Below, piece by piece: positions 1 through 6,294 of a stretch of 9,954 nt of DNA (the first letter of the stretch is position 1; every line of letters starts with the position of its first letter). The stretch covers positions 1-9,954 of the forward strand of contig JAOZNY010000060.1 of assembly GCA_029933565.1 (NCBI GenBank). The letters are read 5' to 3'. Under the pieces are notes generated by a model. It had not been told where the DNA came from. It saw nothing but the letters and a program-made list of their open reading frames with translations, and did no database searches. The stretch is from Bacteroidales bacterium. GTDB taxonomy: Bacteria; Bacteroidota; Bacteroidia; Bacteroidales; F082. The position numbers and the translations under genes were made by a program.

Positions 1-113
1 CGATAGTCGAGGAATCTCATGGGTTTTATTCCCCGCATCTTGATGCGCTAATAAATATAAAGATTCGACTGAGATACCTTGTCAGTTTACTGCGAGGAGT
101 TTCATTTATAAAA
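1..113. repeat. Degenerate GC-rich palindromic repeats (REP-like), tentative
   Basis: This gene-free end lies downstream of the leftward AraC-type gene. It holds a small hairpin at 34-47 (CGCAT, loop CTTG, ATGCG) preceded by CCC, and a second hairpin-like stretch at about 75-106 with a CAG/CTG core and the ending GAGGAGTTTCATT. The two stretches look like decayed versions of one unit (ATNCC, stem, CTTG-like loop, TGCG). That layout recalls short palindromic repeats dispersed in Bacteroidota genomes, but the match is from memory and by eye. The hairpins could also help end transcription of the regulator gene, although no T-run follows them in the leftward direction. Confidence 0.3.
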
Positions 114-1298
114 TTAACTTTCCTGCCTAAACTGTGTGGGTGTTTTTCCGGTTGCTCTTTTAAAACAAGCATTAAAGGAAGATTTTGATTTAAACCCAAC
201 TTTTTGGGCAATTCCTTCAATACTCAAATAGGCCATACTGGAATCGGAGATAATTTTTTTTGACTCACTAATCCTGTAGTCATTAATAAAACCATAAATA
301 TTAGTCCCCAACTCATCATTAATAACAATTGAAATATTGCGTTTACTTATATTTAACTGATCCGACAATTCATTAATCGATAGTTTGCTGTTAAGGTATA
401 ATCTCTTTGTTTCCATCAATGTCCTTATTGCTTTCAACATATCAGTTTTTTCACTCTGTGTAAGATCCACGATCCTTCCATTTGTCTGATTTAAAGCACC
501 ATCAATTTTATTATTGTTATAAGATAGTCGTGTTACATACTCATTAAGATTTTCCTGTTTTAATCCCAAATAACCTATTAATGCACCACTCACTATCATT
601 AATATACTAAAAATCCAAAGAAAATCTTCTTTGTAATAAAGCGGAACTAGGTTAAATGCCAAACTGATTAGCATAAACAACACTAGATTAATAAATATAT
701 AATTAAGCCAACGGATATCCACGCAAGACAGATATGATGCATCTTTTTTCATGATGGCTTTATGAAACTTTAGTAAATTAAAAACCTTATAAGAATAAAA
801 GGATATTTGAGCAACCACAACAAAAAGAAAACTAATACGAAAAACAATACCGGTATAAATAAACAAATCAAATGCTTGTTCATTTGTATCATTTCCAGCA
901 AAAAGTATTGTCAACTTTTCTGCGTAAGGCAAATTTATATACGTAAAAATATTTAAAAACAGGACTACAATTGCCGGCAGAAACAACACATACTTATTGC
1001 CAGCCAAATCAGTACTCTTTGTTTCCGTAATACTCAATATGTATCTATAAAAAAGAGGAATAAATACCAATAATAATGGCAAAAATAAATAATATAACCA
1101 GTTTAGTACTTTAACATAGTTCATATAAAAAAGCGCATTTATTATTAAGAACAATGTTAGACTTAACAATAATATTCCAAAATACCATCTGGCCCTATTT
1201 CCAGCTTTTTTAAGTGTAATCAATTGAATTGTATAAAACAATAATTGGTAAACCGGAATAAAAAGAAGAAAAAACGTAATGTTTTGATCAGTAAACAT
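114..1298 (-). CDS. Membrane-bound AraC-family transcriptional regulator, seven-helix N-terminal domain
   Basis: This 394-residue protein is a one-component membrane regulator. Residues 1-245 contain about seven hydrophobic helices (near 8-28, 40-58, 66-86, 102-121, 144-168, 197-217, 224-245) and no periplasmic sensor domain of note. Residues 285-394 form an AraC/HTH_18 domain with two helix-turn-helix units: the first at 305-330 (LSINELSDQLNISKR) and the second at 357-382, followed by the family-typical ending GKTPTQFR. A linker at 246-285 joins the membrane and DNA-binding parts. The ATG at 1298 precedes the first helix directly, and a -7-like box lies about 40 bp upstream. The gene diverges from the exported-protein gene at 1659 across a palindrome-rich 360-bp region, so local regulation is likely. 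The signal sensed is unknown. Family assignment is firm; target genes are inferred from position. Confidence 0.93.
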   Translation of the reverse strand: MFTDQNITFFLLFIPVYQLLFYTIQLITLKKAGNRARWYFGILLLSLTLFLIINALFYMNYVKVLNWLYYLFLPLLLVFIPLFYRYILSITETKSTDLAGNKYVLFLPAIVVLFLNIFTYINLPYAEKLTILFAGNDTNEQAFDLFIYTGIVFRISFLFVVVAQISFYSYKVFNLLKFHKAIMKKDASYLSCVDIRWLNYIFINLVLFMLISLAFNLVPLYYKEDFLWIFSILMIVSGALIGYLGLKQENLNEYVTRLSYNNNKIDGALNQTNGRIVDLTQSEKTDMLKAIRTLMETKRLYLNSKLSINELSDQLNISKRNISIVINDELGTNIYGFINDYRISESKKIISDSSMAYLSIEGIAQKVGFKSKSSFNACFKRATGKTPTQFRQES

Positions 1299-1337
1299 AT
1301 GTTGAAATACAAGTGAGTTAACAAATAAGTTCTATTG

Positions 1338-1345
1338 CAAACATA
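1338..1345 (-). promoter_or_regulatory. Candidate -7 box for the AraC-type gene
   Basis: Read on the minus strand this is TATGTTTG, an exact match to the Bacteroidota -7 consensus TAnnTTTG. It would give a leader of roughly 35 nt before the ATG at 1298. A -33 element at the usual 19-21 bp spacing was not found; the nearest TTTG (minus strand, 1373-1370) gives 24 bp. The call is therefore tentative. Confidence 0.4.
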
Positions 1346-1389
1346 CAATGTTTTTTCAAAAGTTTACATCAAAAAAATTTAAATCAAAT

Positions 1390-1410
1390 CAAATAATTGC
1401 AAATTATTTG
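1390..1410. promoter_or_regulatory. 21-bp dyad in the divergent control region
   Basis: Two perfect 9-bp arms, CAAATAATT and AATTATTTG, flank a GCA spacer. The dyad lies 8 bp from the first 26-bp palindrome. It is AT-rich, so chance is possible, but 9 bp arms with a 3-nt spacer suit a dimeric regulator site. Confidence 0.35.
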
Positions 1411-1418
1411 TTATTTTT

Positions 1419-1444
1419 TTGTACGAATGCATGCATTCGTACAA
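1419..1444. promoter_or_regulatory. Perfect 26-bp palindrome, copy 1 (candidate operator or recombination site)
   Basis: The half-site TTGTACGAATGCA is followed immediately by its exact reverse complement, so the whole 26 bp is a gapless palindrome. An identical copy lies at 1564-1589. Similarity continues for 9 nt on the right side (CTAATTCTT here, CAAGTTCTT in copy 2), so the repeat has a direction and is about 35 nt long. Position between divergent genes suggests a regulator site; the AraC-type protein is the nearest candidate, although AraC proteins more often bind direct repeats. Confidence 0.7.
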
Positions 1445-1502
1445 CTAATTCTTAAAACATCAATTTTTACTTACTTCAATACCAAAATTATTCTATTGCC
1501 CT

Positions 1503-1520
1503 GTTAATCCGTTCATTAAC
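1503..1520. promoter_or_regulatory. Small dyad GTTAAT-N6-ATTAAC
   Basis: Six-base arms GTTAAT and ATTAAC flank a 6-nt spacer, close to midway between the two 26-bp palindromes. Short and AT-rich, so this may be chance. Confidence 0.22.
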
Positions 1521-1563
1521 TAGTCGTATTTAATTATTAATCTTTAAATATTTTACCAAAAAC

Positions 1564-1589
1564 TTGTACGAATGCATGCATTCGTACAA
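1564..1589. promoter_or_regulatory. Perfect 26-bp palindrome, copy 2 (candidate operator or recombination site)
   Basis: This is identical over 26 bp to the palindrome at 1419-1444, with centres 145 bp apart. It ends 7 bp before the candidate -33 element of the rightward promoter, an arrangement consistent with an activator site just upstream of the polymerase. The region around it is AT-rich, whereas the palindrome itself contains CG and GC steps, which makes chance occurrence of two copies very unlikely. Confidence 0.7.
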
Positions 1590-1596
1590 CAAGTTC

Positions 1597-1627
1597 TTGT
1601 TTTCTGGTTTTGAGTACTGTATGTTTG
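1597..1627 (+). promoter_or_regulatory. Candidate Bacteroidota promoter (-33/-7) for the exported-protein genes
   Basis: The -33-like TTG at 1597-1599 and the -7 box TATGTTTG at 1620-1627 are separated by 20 bp, matching the Bacteroidota primary sigma pattern TTG-N19-21-TAnnTTTG. Transcription would start near 1632, leaving a leader of about 27 nt before the ATG at 1659. The leader is A-rich with no Shine-Dalgarno sequence. The second 26-bp palindrome ends just upstream. Confidence 0.6.
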
Positions 1628-1658
1628 CATTCAGTTATTAATTTATAAAAAAAATCTT

Positions 1659-2990
1659 ATGAAAAAAATTACCATTATTTTATTAGCGTTGCTTTTTATT
1701 TCAAGCACATCATTTAGCCAAAACATGGCAACAATAAAAGTTTCTCAAAAATCATTGAGTGAAAACTTACAAATTGATGAAATAGGAGCAAAAACTTTTA
1801 CTATTTCAAATCAGGGTGAAACAAACCTAACTTTTAGTATTGTGGGTATTGAAACATCAGGCAGAATACAAGAAACACCATCTGTTAGTAATACAATAGG
1901 GGATGAGCCAAGGGCAAATATCGAATACCTCAAGAAAAGGGTAGAGAATGGAACTCATGGTGTATCTTGGTTAAACCTTAATATTTCAAACAAAACACTA
2001 CTTCCTAACGAGAGTGTAGAAATTGAAATGAGTTTTGATCCAAATGGACTATCAGATGATATTTATACTGCCAGATTGCTAATTTCAAGTAATGATCCTG
2101 AGAATGGGGAAGAAATTATTCCAATTACTATGGTTGTTGGTGCTGATAGAAGTACTTGCCAGGGATTCCAAACTACAGATAATGAGAACAATGCCGGAAC
2201 CGGCGCATCTGATAATGACATAGATGTGTATTTATTTAGAGGGGATCCTGGAACACCTATCGAATTTAATGTTTTTCTTGACGAACCAGCTCCAATAACA
2301 ACTGCTCAACTTAGTGTTTTAGCTTGGGATGTTGATGAAACAGCCGGAGAAATAGACCCTGTTTATTTCAATGGAAATTTTGTAGGTAATTTAACGGGCA
2401 ATGATAACCAATGGAATACTTCAGTTTTTTATATTAACCCAGCATGGGTAGTTGCTGGACCCGGCGGCAAAAACACAGTACAAGTTCAGATAGACGACCT
2501 TAATGAAGGTTGGGCCGTACAAATTGATTGGGCTCAATTAATTGTTAATGGTTGCCAAACAGGTAATGCCTTCCTCAGATATGTGAATTTAGACGATGCC
2601 TGCTATTCTCCAAGTTCAAACGTTGGAGTAACCGTAGAAGTAGATTCAGATTTGGATCCGCAATCTGTAAGAGTAGAAGTAAACTTGCTTAACGAGAATA
2701 TGATTTCTGTTGATGGTGCGTCGAATACATATAATGTTTCTTTAACAGCCGATGAACCATGGGCACTTAATTTAACAATCCCTGGAGGAGCTACTTTAGG
2801 CTCAACTTATAATGTACAGGTAATTGTTTATGATGCCGCTACTAACCTCCAACAAGATATACTAATGGTACCATTTATGGTTGATGATCCTTGTGTACCA
2901 CCAGTACCGGTTTCAGATTGGGCAATATATTTTGCTGTTCTACTTATTGGAATAGCCGTTTGGTTTCGCTTTAAAACAAGAATTGCATAA
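1659..2990 (+). CDS. Exported multi-domain beta-sandwich protein with VPVSDW C-terminal sorting-like tail
   Basis: The 443-residue protein begins with a signal peptide (about 1-20, ending SFSQ). Residues ~25-160 resemble an ASH/choice-of-anchor-D-like Ig fold: TFTISNQGETNLTFSI, then a SVEIEMSFDP turn and a LLISSNDPENG strand. Residues ~165-300 look like a lectin- or carbohydrate-binding-like sandwich (DVDETAGEIDPVYFNG, then WAVQIDWAQL). Residues ~305-410 look like another Ig-like domain. The last 28 residues are VPVSDW, a hydrophobic helix, and the basic end WFRFKTRIA, shared with the next gene. Four paired-looking cysteines fit an extracellular setting. No type IX secretion C-terminal domain is seen. 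It is probably a surface-anchored structural or adhesive protein; ligand and anchoring enzyme are unknown. Domain names are by eye. Confidence 0.85.
   Translation: MKKITIILLALLFISSTSFSQNMATIKVSQKSLSENLQIDEIGAKTFTISNQGETNLTFSIVGIETSGRIQETPSVSNTIGDEPRANIEYLKKRVENGTHGVSWLNLNISNKTLLPNESVEIEMSFDPNGLSDDIYTARLLISSNDPENGEEIIPITMVVGADRSTCQGFQTTDNENNAGTGASDNDIDVYLFRGDPGTPIEFNVFLDEPAPITTAQLSVLAWDVDETAGEIDPVYFNGNFVGNLTGNDNQWNTSVFYINPAWVVAGPGGKNTVQVQIDDLNEGWAVQIDWAQLIVNGCQTGNAFLRYVNLDDACYSPSSNVGVTVEVDSDLDPQSVRVEVNLLNENMISVDGASNTYNVSLTADEPWALNLTIPGGATLGSTYNVQVIVYDAATNLQQDILMVPFMVDDPCVPPVPVSDWAIYFAVLLIGIAVWFRFKTRIA
2904..2990 (+). other. C-terminal sorting-like tail, copy in first exported protein
   Basis: Residues 416-443 follow the tripartite layout of PEP-CTERM/IPTL-CTERM-like signals: a short motif (VPVSDW), a hydrophobic span (AIYFAVLLIGIAVW) and a basic end (RFKTR). 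Of the 28 residues, 27 match the tail of the next gene. At DNA level 77 of 87 bases match, counting the stop, and nine of the ten differences are silent. Such tails are known to be handled by exosortase-type enzymes; none is encoded here. Confidence 0.65.
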
Positions 2991-3000
2991 TTGTAAACAA

Positions 3001-3044
3001 TAAGTAAGAAGAACTACTTATTGAAAAATAGTTCTTCTTACTTA
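3001..3044 (+). terminator. Strong intergenic hairpin between the two exported-protein genes
   Basis: A perfect 16-bp stem (left arm 3001-3016, right arm 3029-3044) closes a 12-nt loop, starting 10 bp after the stop codon at 2990. No T-run follows, so it is not a classic intrinsic terminator. It may weaken read-through, stabilise the upstream transcript, or be a processing site. No clear separate promoter was seen before the next gene, so the two genes are probably co-transcribed through this hairpin. Confidence 0.5.
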
Positions 3045-3078
3045 ATAGAATTTATTACATATAAAATAAATTTTTATC

Positions 3079-4452
3079 ATGAAAAAAAATCTATTTCTAA
3101 TTTTGATAACAATGCTAATAGGCATTGGAGTGGGGTTTAGCCAAACGGAGTTTAAAACAGTACCTGGCACTGATCCAAATAATGAAAACAACACAAGAGA
3201 TGTTGCAGCCAATGGATTAACATCCCTTTATAGTATAAGTGGCAACTACTACTTGTCTGTAGATGGTGCAGGAAATAATTCCGGTCCTTATACTATTGAT
3301 GTTAACAAACCAAGTCCATTGGCAACTGTTCATAAAGCTTATTTAATGGATGCCGTATGGAGTTACACCAGCGCTAATGGATGCATAACCTTAAACGGAA
3401 ACTCAATAAATTGGGGTGGTTCACTATTAAATCAAGCAGGAGGCACTAACCACTGGTCAGATGTTACTGCTCTTGTTGCTTCTGTAATGGATCCAGCATC
3501 TCCCGGTATTACAAGTTTTAATATAACAGAATGTAATTATAGTTCAAATGAGGGAACAACTTTACTGGTCATTTTTTCAGACCCTACTAGTCCAAATGAA
3601 ACTATTGTAATAATGTGGGGTAACTTAAATTCAGCAGGAGACAACTTTGCTATTACATTGGGTGAAGCTATAGATCCTTCTGATCCAGGAGCAAAATTGG
3701 ATATGGGCTTAGGAATTGCTTATAGTTTCCAAACAGGAAGTGCCCAAAACTCAAATATTGATATAAACGGTACCAGGCTGACATCTTCAGCAGGAGGGCA
3801 AGATGATGCTCCAGGCTCAACAGGAGGCAATGGCCAACTAATTACTATTGGAGGTATAGGTGATGTAAATTCAAATCCACCTGATCCAAATCACATAGAA
3901 TCTAGCAATCCTCGTTACGATGATGAACTTTATAGTCTTTTGCCATTGATTACTAATACTACAACAAATATTTTAGTAGCTACCAGTAATCCTTCATACG
4001 ATGACAACATTTTTGTTTCATATTTTGAAATTTCAGGTGATGCTATTATTGGAGAAGGGATACTATTAACTCAAACTCAAAATACTGAAAATGTAAATAC
4101 AAACCATACAGTTACTGCCTTAGTGCAAGACGATGATGGTGCGCCGGTTGTAGGCACTCAAGTTGATTTCTCAATTCTTAGCGGACCAAATTCTGGGGGT
4201 AGTTTTAGTGGAAATACTGGACCAACAGGACATATTTCTTATACATACTTGGGTTCAGGTGGAGTAGGAACAGATATTATCGAAGCCTGTTTCCTTGATA
4301 GCCAAACGAATACACAGTGTTCAAATAACCTAAGTGTTGAGTGGATAGATGGTGGCGGACCTTCGGTTCCCGTTTCAGACTGGGCAATATATTTTGCCAT
4401 TCTATTAATTGGTATAGCCGTTTGGTTCCGCTTTAAAACCAGAATTGCATAA
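3079..4452 (+). CDS. Exported protein with Big_1-like Ig domain and VPVSDW C-terminal sorting-like tail
   Basis: The 457-residue protein has a signal peptide (about 1-21, ending GFSQ). Residues ~60-320 form a large beta-rich region with motifs such as AYLMDAVW, NGNSINWGG, WSDVTALV and TTLLVIFSDP, a layout seen in exported proteins of the DUF3344-like or gliding-associated kind (tentative). Residues ~325-422 resemble a bacterial Ig-like Big_1/invasin domain: VTALVQDDDGAPVVGTQVDF, then SGPNSGG, GPTGHISYTYLG and two cysteines. The last 28 residues repeat the VPVSDW-helix-basic tail of the preceding gene. It starts at an ATG in an AT-rich leader without Shine-Dalgarno, 88 bp after the upstream stop, and is followed by a strong terminator. 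A surface structural or adhesion role is inferred; no catalytic motif was seen. Confidence 0.85.
   Translation: MKKNLFLILITMLIGIGVGFSQTEFKTVPGTDPNNENNTRDVAANGLTSLYSISGNYYLSVDGAGNNSGPYTIDVNKPSPLATVHKAYLMDAVWSYTSANGCITLNGNSINWGGSLLNQAGGTNHWSDVTALVASVMDPASPGITSFNITECNYSSNEGTTLLVIFSDPTSPNETIVIMWGNLNSAGDNFAITLGEAIDPSDPGAKLDMGLGIAYSFQTGSAQNSNIDINGTRLTSSAGGQDDAPGSTGGNGQLITIGGIGDVNSNPPDPNHIESSNPRYDDELYSLLPLITNTTTNILVATSNPSYDDNIFVSYFEISGDAIIGEGILLTQTQNTENVNTNHTVTALVQDDDGAPVVGTQVDFSILSGPNSGGSFSGNTGPTGHISYTYLGSGGVGTDIIEACFLDSQTNTQCSNNLSVEWIDGGGPSVPVSDWAIYFAILLIGIAVWFRFKTRIA
4366..4452 (+). other. C-terminal sorting-like tail, copy in second exported protein
   Basis: Residues 430-457 differ from the tail of the preceding gene at one position only (I for V in the helix). 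The bodies of the two proteins show no comparable identity. The change pattern, mostly third-position, shows selection on the peptide and not a very recent DNA copy. Confidence 0.65.
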
Positions 4453-4472
4453 TTCTTTTATAAAAATTTAAT

Positions 4473-4509
4473 AAAAAAGACTGCTTCGAAAGAAGTAGTC
4501 TTTTTTTTT
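4473..4509 (+). terminator. Intrinsic terminator after the exported-protein genes
   Basis: The stem pairs AAAAAAGACTGCTTC (4473-4487) with 4492-4506 around a GAAA tetraloop, with one G-U pair, and ends in nine T residues. The A-rich left arm means it could also work on the opposite strand. It starts 20 bp after the stop codon and separates the exported-protein genes from the exporter operon. Confidence 0.92.
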
Positions 4510-4554
4510 GCTCAAAATCTAATTCTCAAATTAGCCTCCTTTATAATAATATTC

Positions 4555-4740
4555 AAGTTGTTAAAAGTTAATGGAAATAAACTCAAAAAAAACTGTAAAA
4601 ACGATTAAATTATTAATGACACACCCATGCCTCCGCCGAAACGGCTATGTGTAGGCAGGCCTTATTCCCCTCTCAAAATGGAAGTTACCGGAAATCATTT
4701 TTCCAGTTTTTACTATATGTTTTTTAACTTTTAACAACTT
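4555..4740. repeat. Inverted-repeat element with GC-rich hairpin core, possible MITE- or REP-like
   Basis: Perfect 17-bp inverted repeats (AAGTTGTTAAAAGTTAA at 4555-4571 and its complement at 4724-4740) enclose 152 bp. Imperfect pairing seems to continue inward (AAACTGTAAAAAC near 4590-4602 against the stretch near 4703-4715). The core at 4628-4660 is GC-rich in an AT-rich setting and folds as GCCG-AAA-CGGC inside TGCCT/AGGCA. No ORF is present. ATTC occurs beside both ends (4551-4554, 4742-4745) but not exactly abutting on the right, so target duplication is unproven. It could be a non-autonomous mobile element, a dispersed palindrome, or a structured RNA leader. Confidence 0.4.
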
Positions 4741-4774
4741 CATTCATAAAAAAGAATAAAACTCTTTAATATTC

Positions 4775-4788
4775 GTTAAACCTTTAAC
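4775..4788. promoter_or_regulatory. GTTAAA-CC-TTTAAC dyad upstream of exporter operon
   Basis: Perfect 6-bp arms flank two bases, 41 bp before the adaptor ATG. The same GTTAAA/TTTAAC words appear in the 17-bp inverted repeats at 4555-4571 and 4724-4740, and TTTAACAAC recurs at 4783-4791. A weak -7-like TATTTTTA at 4799-4806 follows, with no good -33 element. It may be an operator for the exporter operon. Confidence 0.28.
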
Positions 4789-4829
4789 AACATTTTCTAT
4801 TTTTACATCTTCTTTTAATACAAGCTTAA

Positions 4830-6203
4830 ATGAAACGTAAGAATATCCTAATCCTGCTCGGTTCAATATTAATGCTAATTTTACTTAGTTGGTATTTCAC
4901 ACAACCTTCTACCGAACAAGGGCAAACAATTAAAACAGATGTTGTTTTAGGTCAGTTTATAATTGATGTAACAACCACAGGTGAACTCGAAGCACGTAGC
5001 AGTGAAAAAATTACTGGGCCAAACCCCATGAAATTACGTAATGCCAGAATATGGCAATATCGTATTGAAGACATAGTACCCGACGGAACAGTTGTTGACT
5101 CGGGTGAATGGGTAGCAACAATTGACCGGAGCGACCTAGAGAACAAAATTAAAGATCAGGAGTTGGATGTGGAGAAACTCCAAACCCAGCACCTACAGAA
5201 GCAACTGGATACTACCATGACTTTGCGTAATGCCCGCGATGAACTTATAAATCTGGAATTTACCCTTGAAGAAAAACAAATTATTGTTGACCAGTCGCTT
5301 TACGAACCACCAGCAACCCAACGTCAGGTTAAACTCGACTATGAAAAAACGCAGCGCACACAAAATCAGGCTATCAAAAATTATCAGTTGAAACTACAAA
5401 AAGCCGAAGCCGATATGCGTGAGGTACAGGCCAACCTATCAAAAAAACAAAATAGATTAGATGAGTCTCTTAATTTGTTAAATGACTTTGTTATTAATGC
5501 ACCCAAATCAGGGATGGTGACCTACAAAAAAAGTTGGGATGGACAAAAAGTTGGAATAGGTTCGCAAATAAGTGCCTGGGATAATGTTGTAGCAACGCTA
5601 CCCGACCTCTCAGCCATGAACAGTAAAACATTTGTAAACGAAATAGACATTAGCAAGGTAACTGAAGGGCAGAATGCCGAAATTGAAATCGACGCTTTTC
5701 CTGGAAAAACTTTTAATGGCCTCATTGATGAGGTTGCAAACATGGGTGAGCAAATGCGTAATTCAAATGCTAAAGTTTTTGAGGTAATCATCCACATCGA
5801 TGGTTTTGATTCTATTTTACGCCCATCAATGACAACCAAGAACCGCATAATTACAAGTATTATCGATTCGGTACTTTTTGTGCCCATAGAATGTGTTTCG
5901 TCAAACGACTCGGTTTCATACGTTTATTTTAACGGAATCAAGCAACAGGTAATCCCCGGAAAAAGCAACGAATCATCAATAATTATTAAGGAAGGACTTA
6001 AAAAAGGTGATAAAATATATCTGGTGGCTCCTAAAGAAGCTGAAGAGTGGGATTTTGAGTTTTTGAATGAGGAGATAGTTGAGAAGTATAGGGAGAAGGA
6101 TGAGGTTGAGGTTGAAAATAAGGATGAGGTTGAGGTTGAGAAAGAAACAAGAACCAAGAATAAAGAAGCAGGACAGAGAAAAAAGGGGAAGAGGAAAAGA
6201 TAA
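4830..6203 (+). CDS. HlyD/MacA-like periplasmic adaptor of a tripartite ABC exporter
   Basis: The 457-residue protein would bridge an inner-membrane permease and an outer-membrane channel. A membrane anchor at ~5-23 follows MKRKN. A first lipoyl/barrel half at ~35-100 ends DSGEWVATIDRSDL. A long coiled-coil hairpin spans ~102-217. The second lipoyl half (DFVINAPKSGMVTYKK) begins near 219, and a beta-barrel and membrane-proximal domain run from ~264 to 400. This order is typical of the HlyD_D23/MacA family. After ~412 the protein ends in an unusual charged tail with the repeat KDEVEVE twice and a run KKGKRKR, encoded by purine-rich DNA with a 24-bp direct repeat. The ATG lies in an AT-rich leader without Shine-Dalgarno. 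The permease follows after 91 bp with no terminator seen, so co-transcription is likely. Substrate unknown. Confidence 0.92.
   Translation: MKRKNILILLGSILMLILLSWYFTQPSTEQGQTIKTDVVLGQFIIDVTTTGELEARSSEKITGPNPMKLRNARIWQYRIEDIVPDGTVVDSGEWVATIDRSDLENKIKDQELDVEKLQTQHLQKQLDTTMTLRNARDELINLEFTLEEKQIIVDQSLYEPPATQRQVKLDYEKTQRTQNQAIKNYQLKLQKAEADMREVQANLSKKQNRLDESLNLLNDFVINAPKSGMVTYKKSWDGQKVGIGSQISAWDNVVATLPDLSAMNSKTFVNEIDISKVTEGQNAEIEIDAFPGKTFNGLIDEVANMGEQMRNSNAKVFEVIIHIDGFDSILRPSMTTKNRIITSIIDSVLFVPIECVSSNDSVSYVYFNGIKQQVIPGKSNESSIIIKEGLKKGDKIYLVAPKEAEEWDFEFLNEEIVEKYREKDEVEVENKDEVEVEKETRTKNKEAGQRKKGKRKR
6096..6139 (+). repeat. 24-bp period direct repeat in the adaptor gene 3' end
   Basis: AAGGATGAGGTTGAGGTTGA occurs at 6096-6115 and again at 6120-6139, in frame with a period of eight codons, giving KDEVEVEN then KDEVEVEK. 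It lies in a purine-rich stretch from about 6050 to 6215 that crosses the stop codon, suggesting local expansion of simple sequence. Confidence 0.85.
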
Positions 6204-6294
6204 AAGAATCAGGAATCAAAATAATCTTATTAAATAAATTGAGTAAAGCCTAACAATGATTACTTGATAATTAAGACAACATTAAAAAATAATC

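Noticed and set aside
26..220. Short leftward open frame overlapping the 3' end of the AraC-type gene
   Set aside because: It overlaps the conserved DNA-binding domain in another frame and has no recognisable features.
1483..1490. Extra minus-strand -7-like box (TAATTTTG) between the palindromes
   Set aside because: It matches TAnnTTTG but has no TTG at the right distance upstream and would give a leader of over 180 nt for the regulator gene.
1419..1589. CRISPR-like pair of repeats
   Set aside because: Only two copies, each a gapless palindrome, with a 119-bp AT-rich interval that contains other dyads; no further units and no cas genes.
1659..4452. Type IX secretion substrates
   Set aside because: The C-terminal ends lack a T9SS beta-sandwich domain with its usual glycine and lysine motifs; they end in a hydrophobic helix and basic residues.
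5522..5887. Antisense open frame of 121 codons inside the adaptor gene, and similar ones within the permease and channel genes
   Set aside because: They lie wholly inside well-supported genes on the other strand, match no family, and have serine-rich shadow composition.
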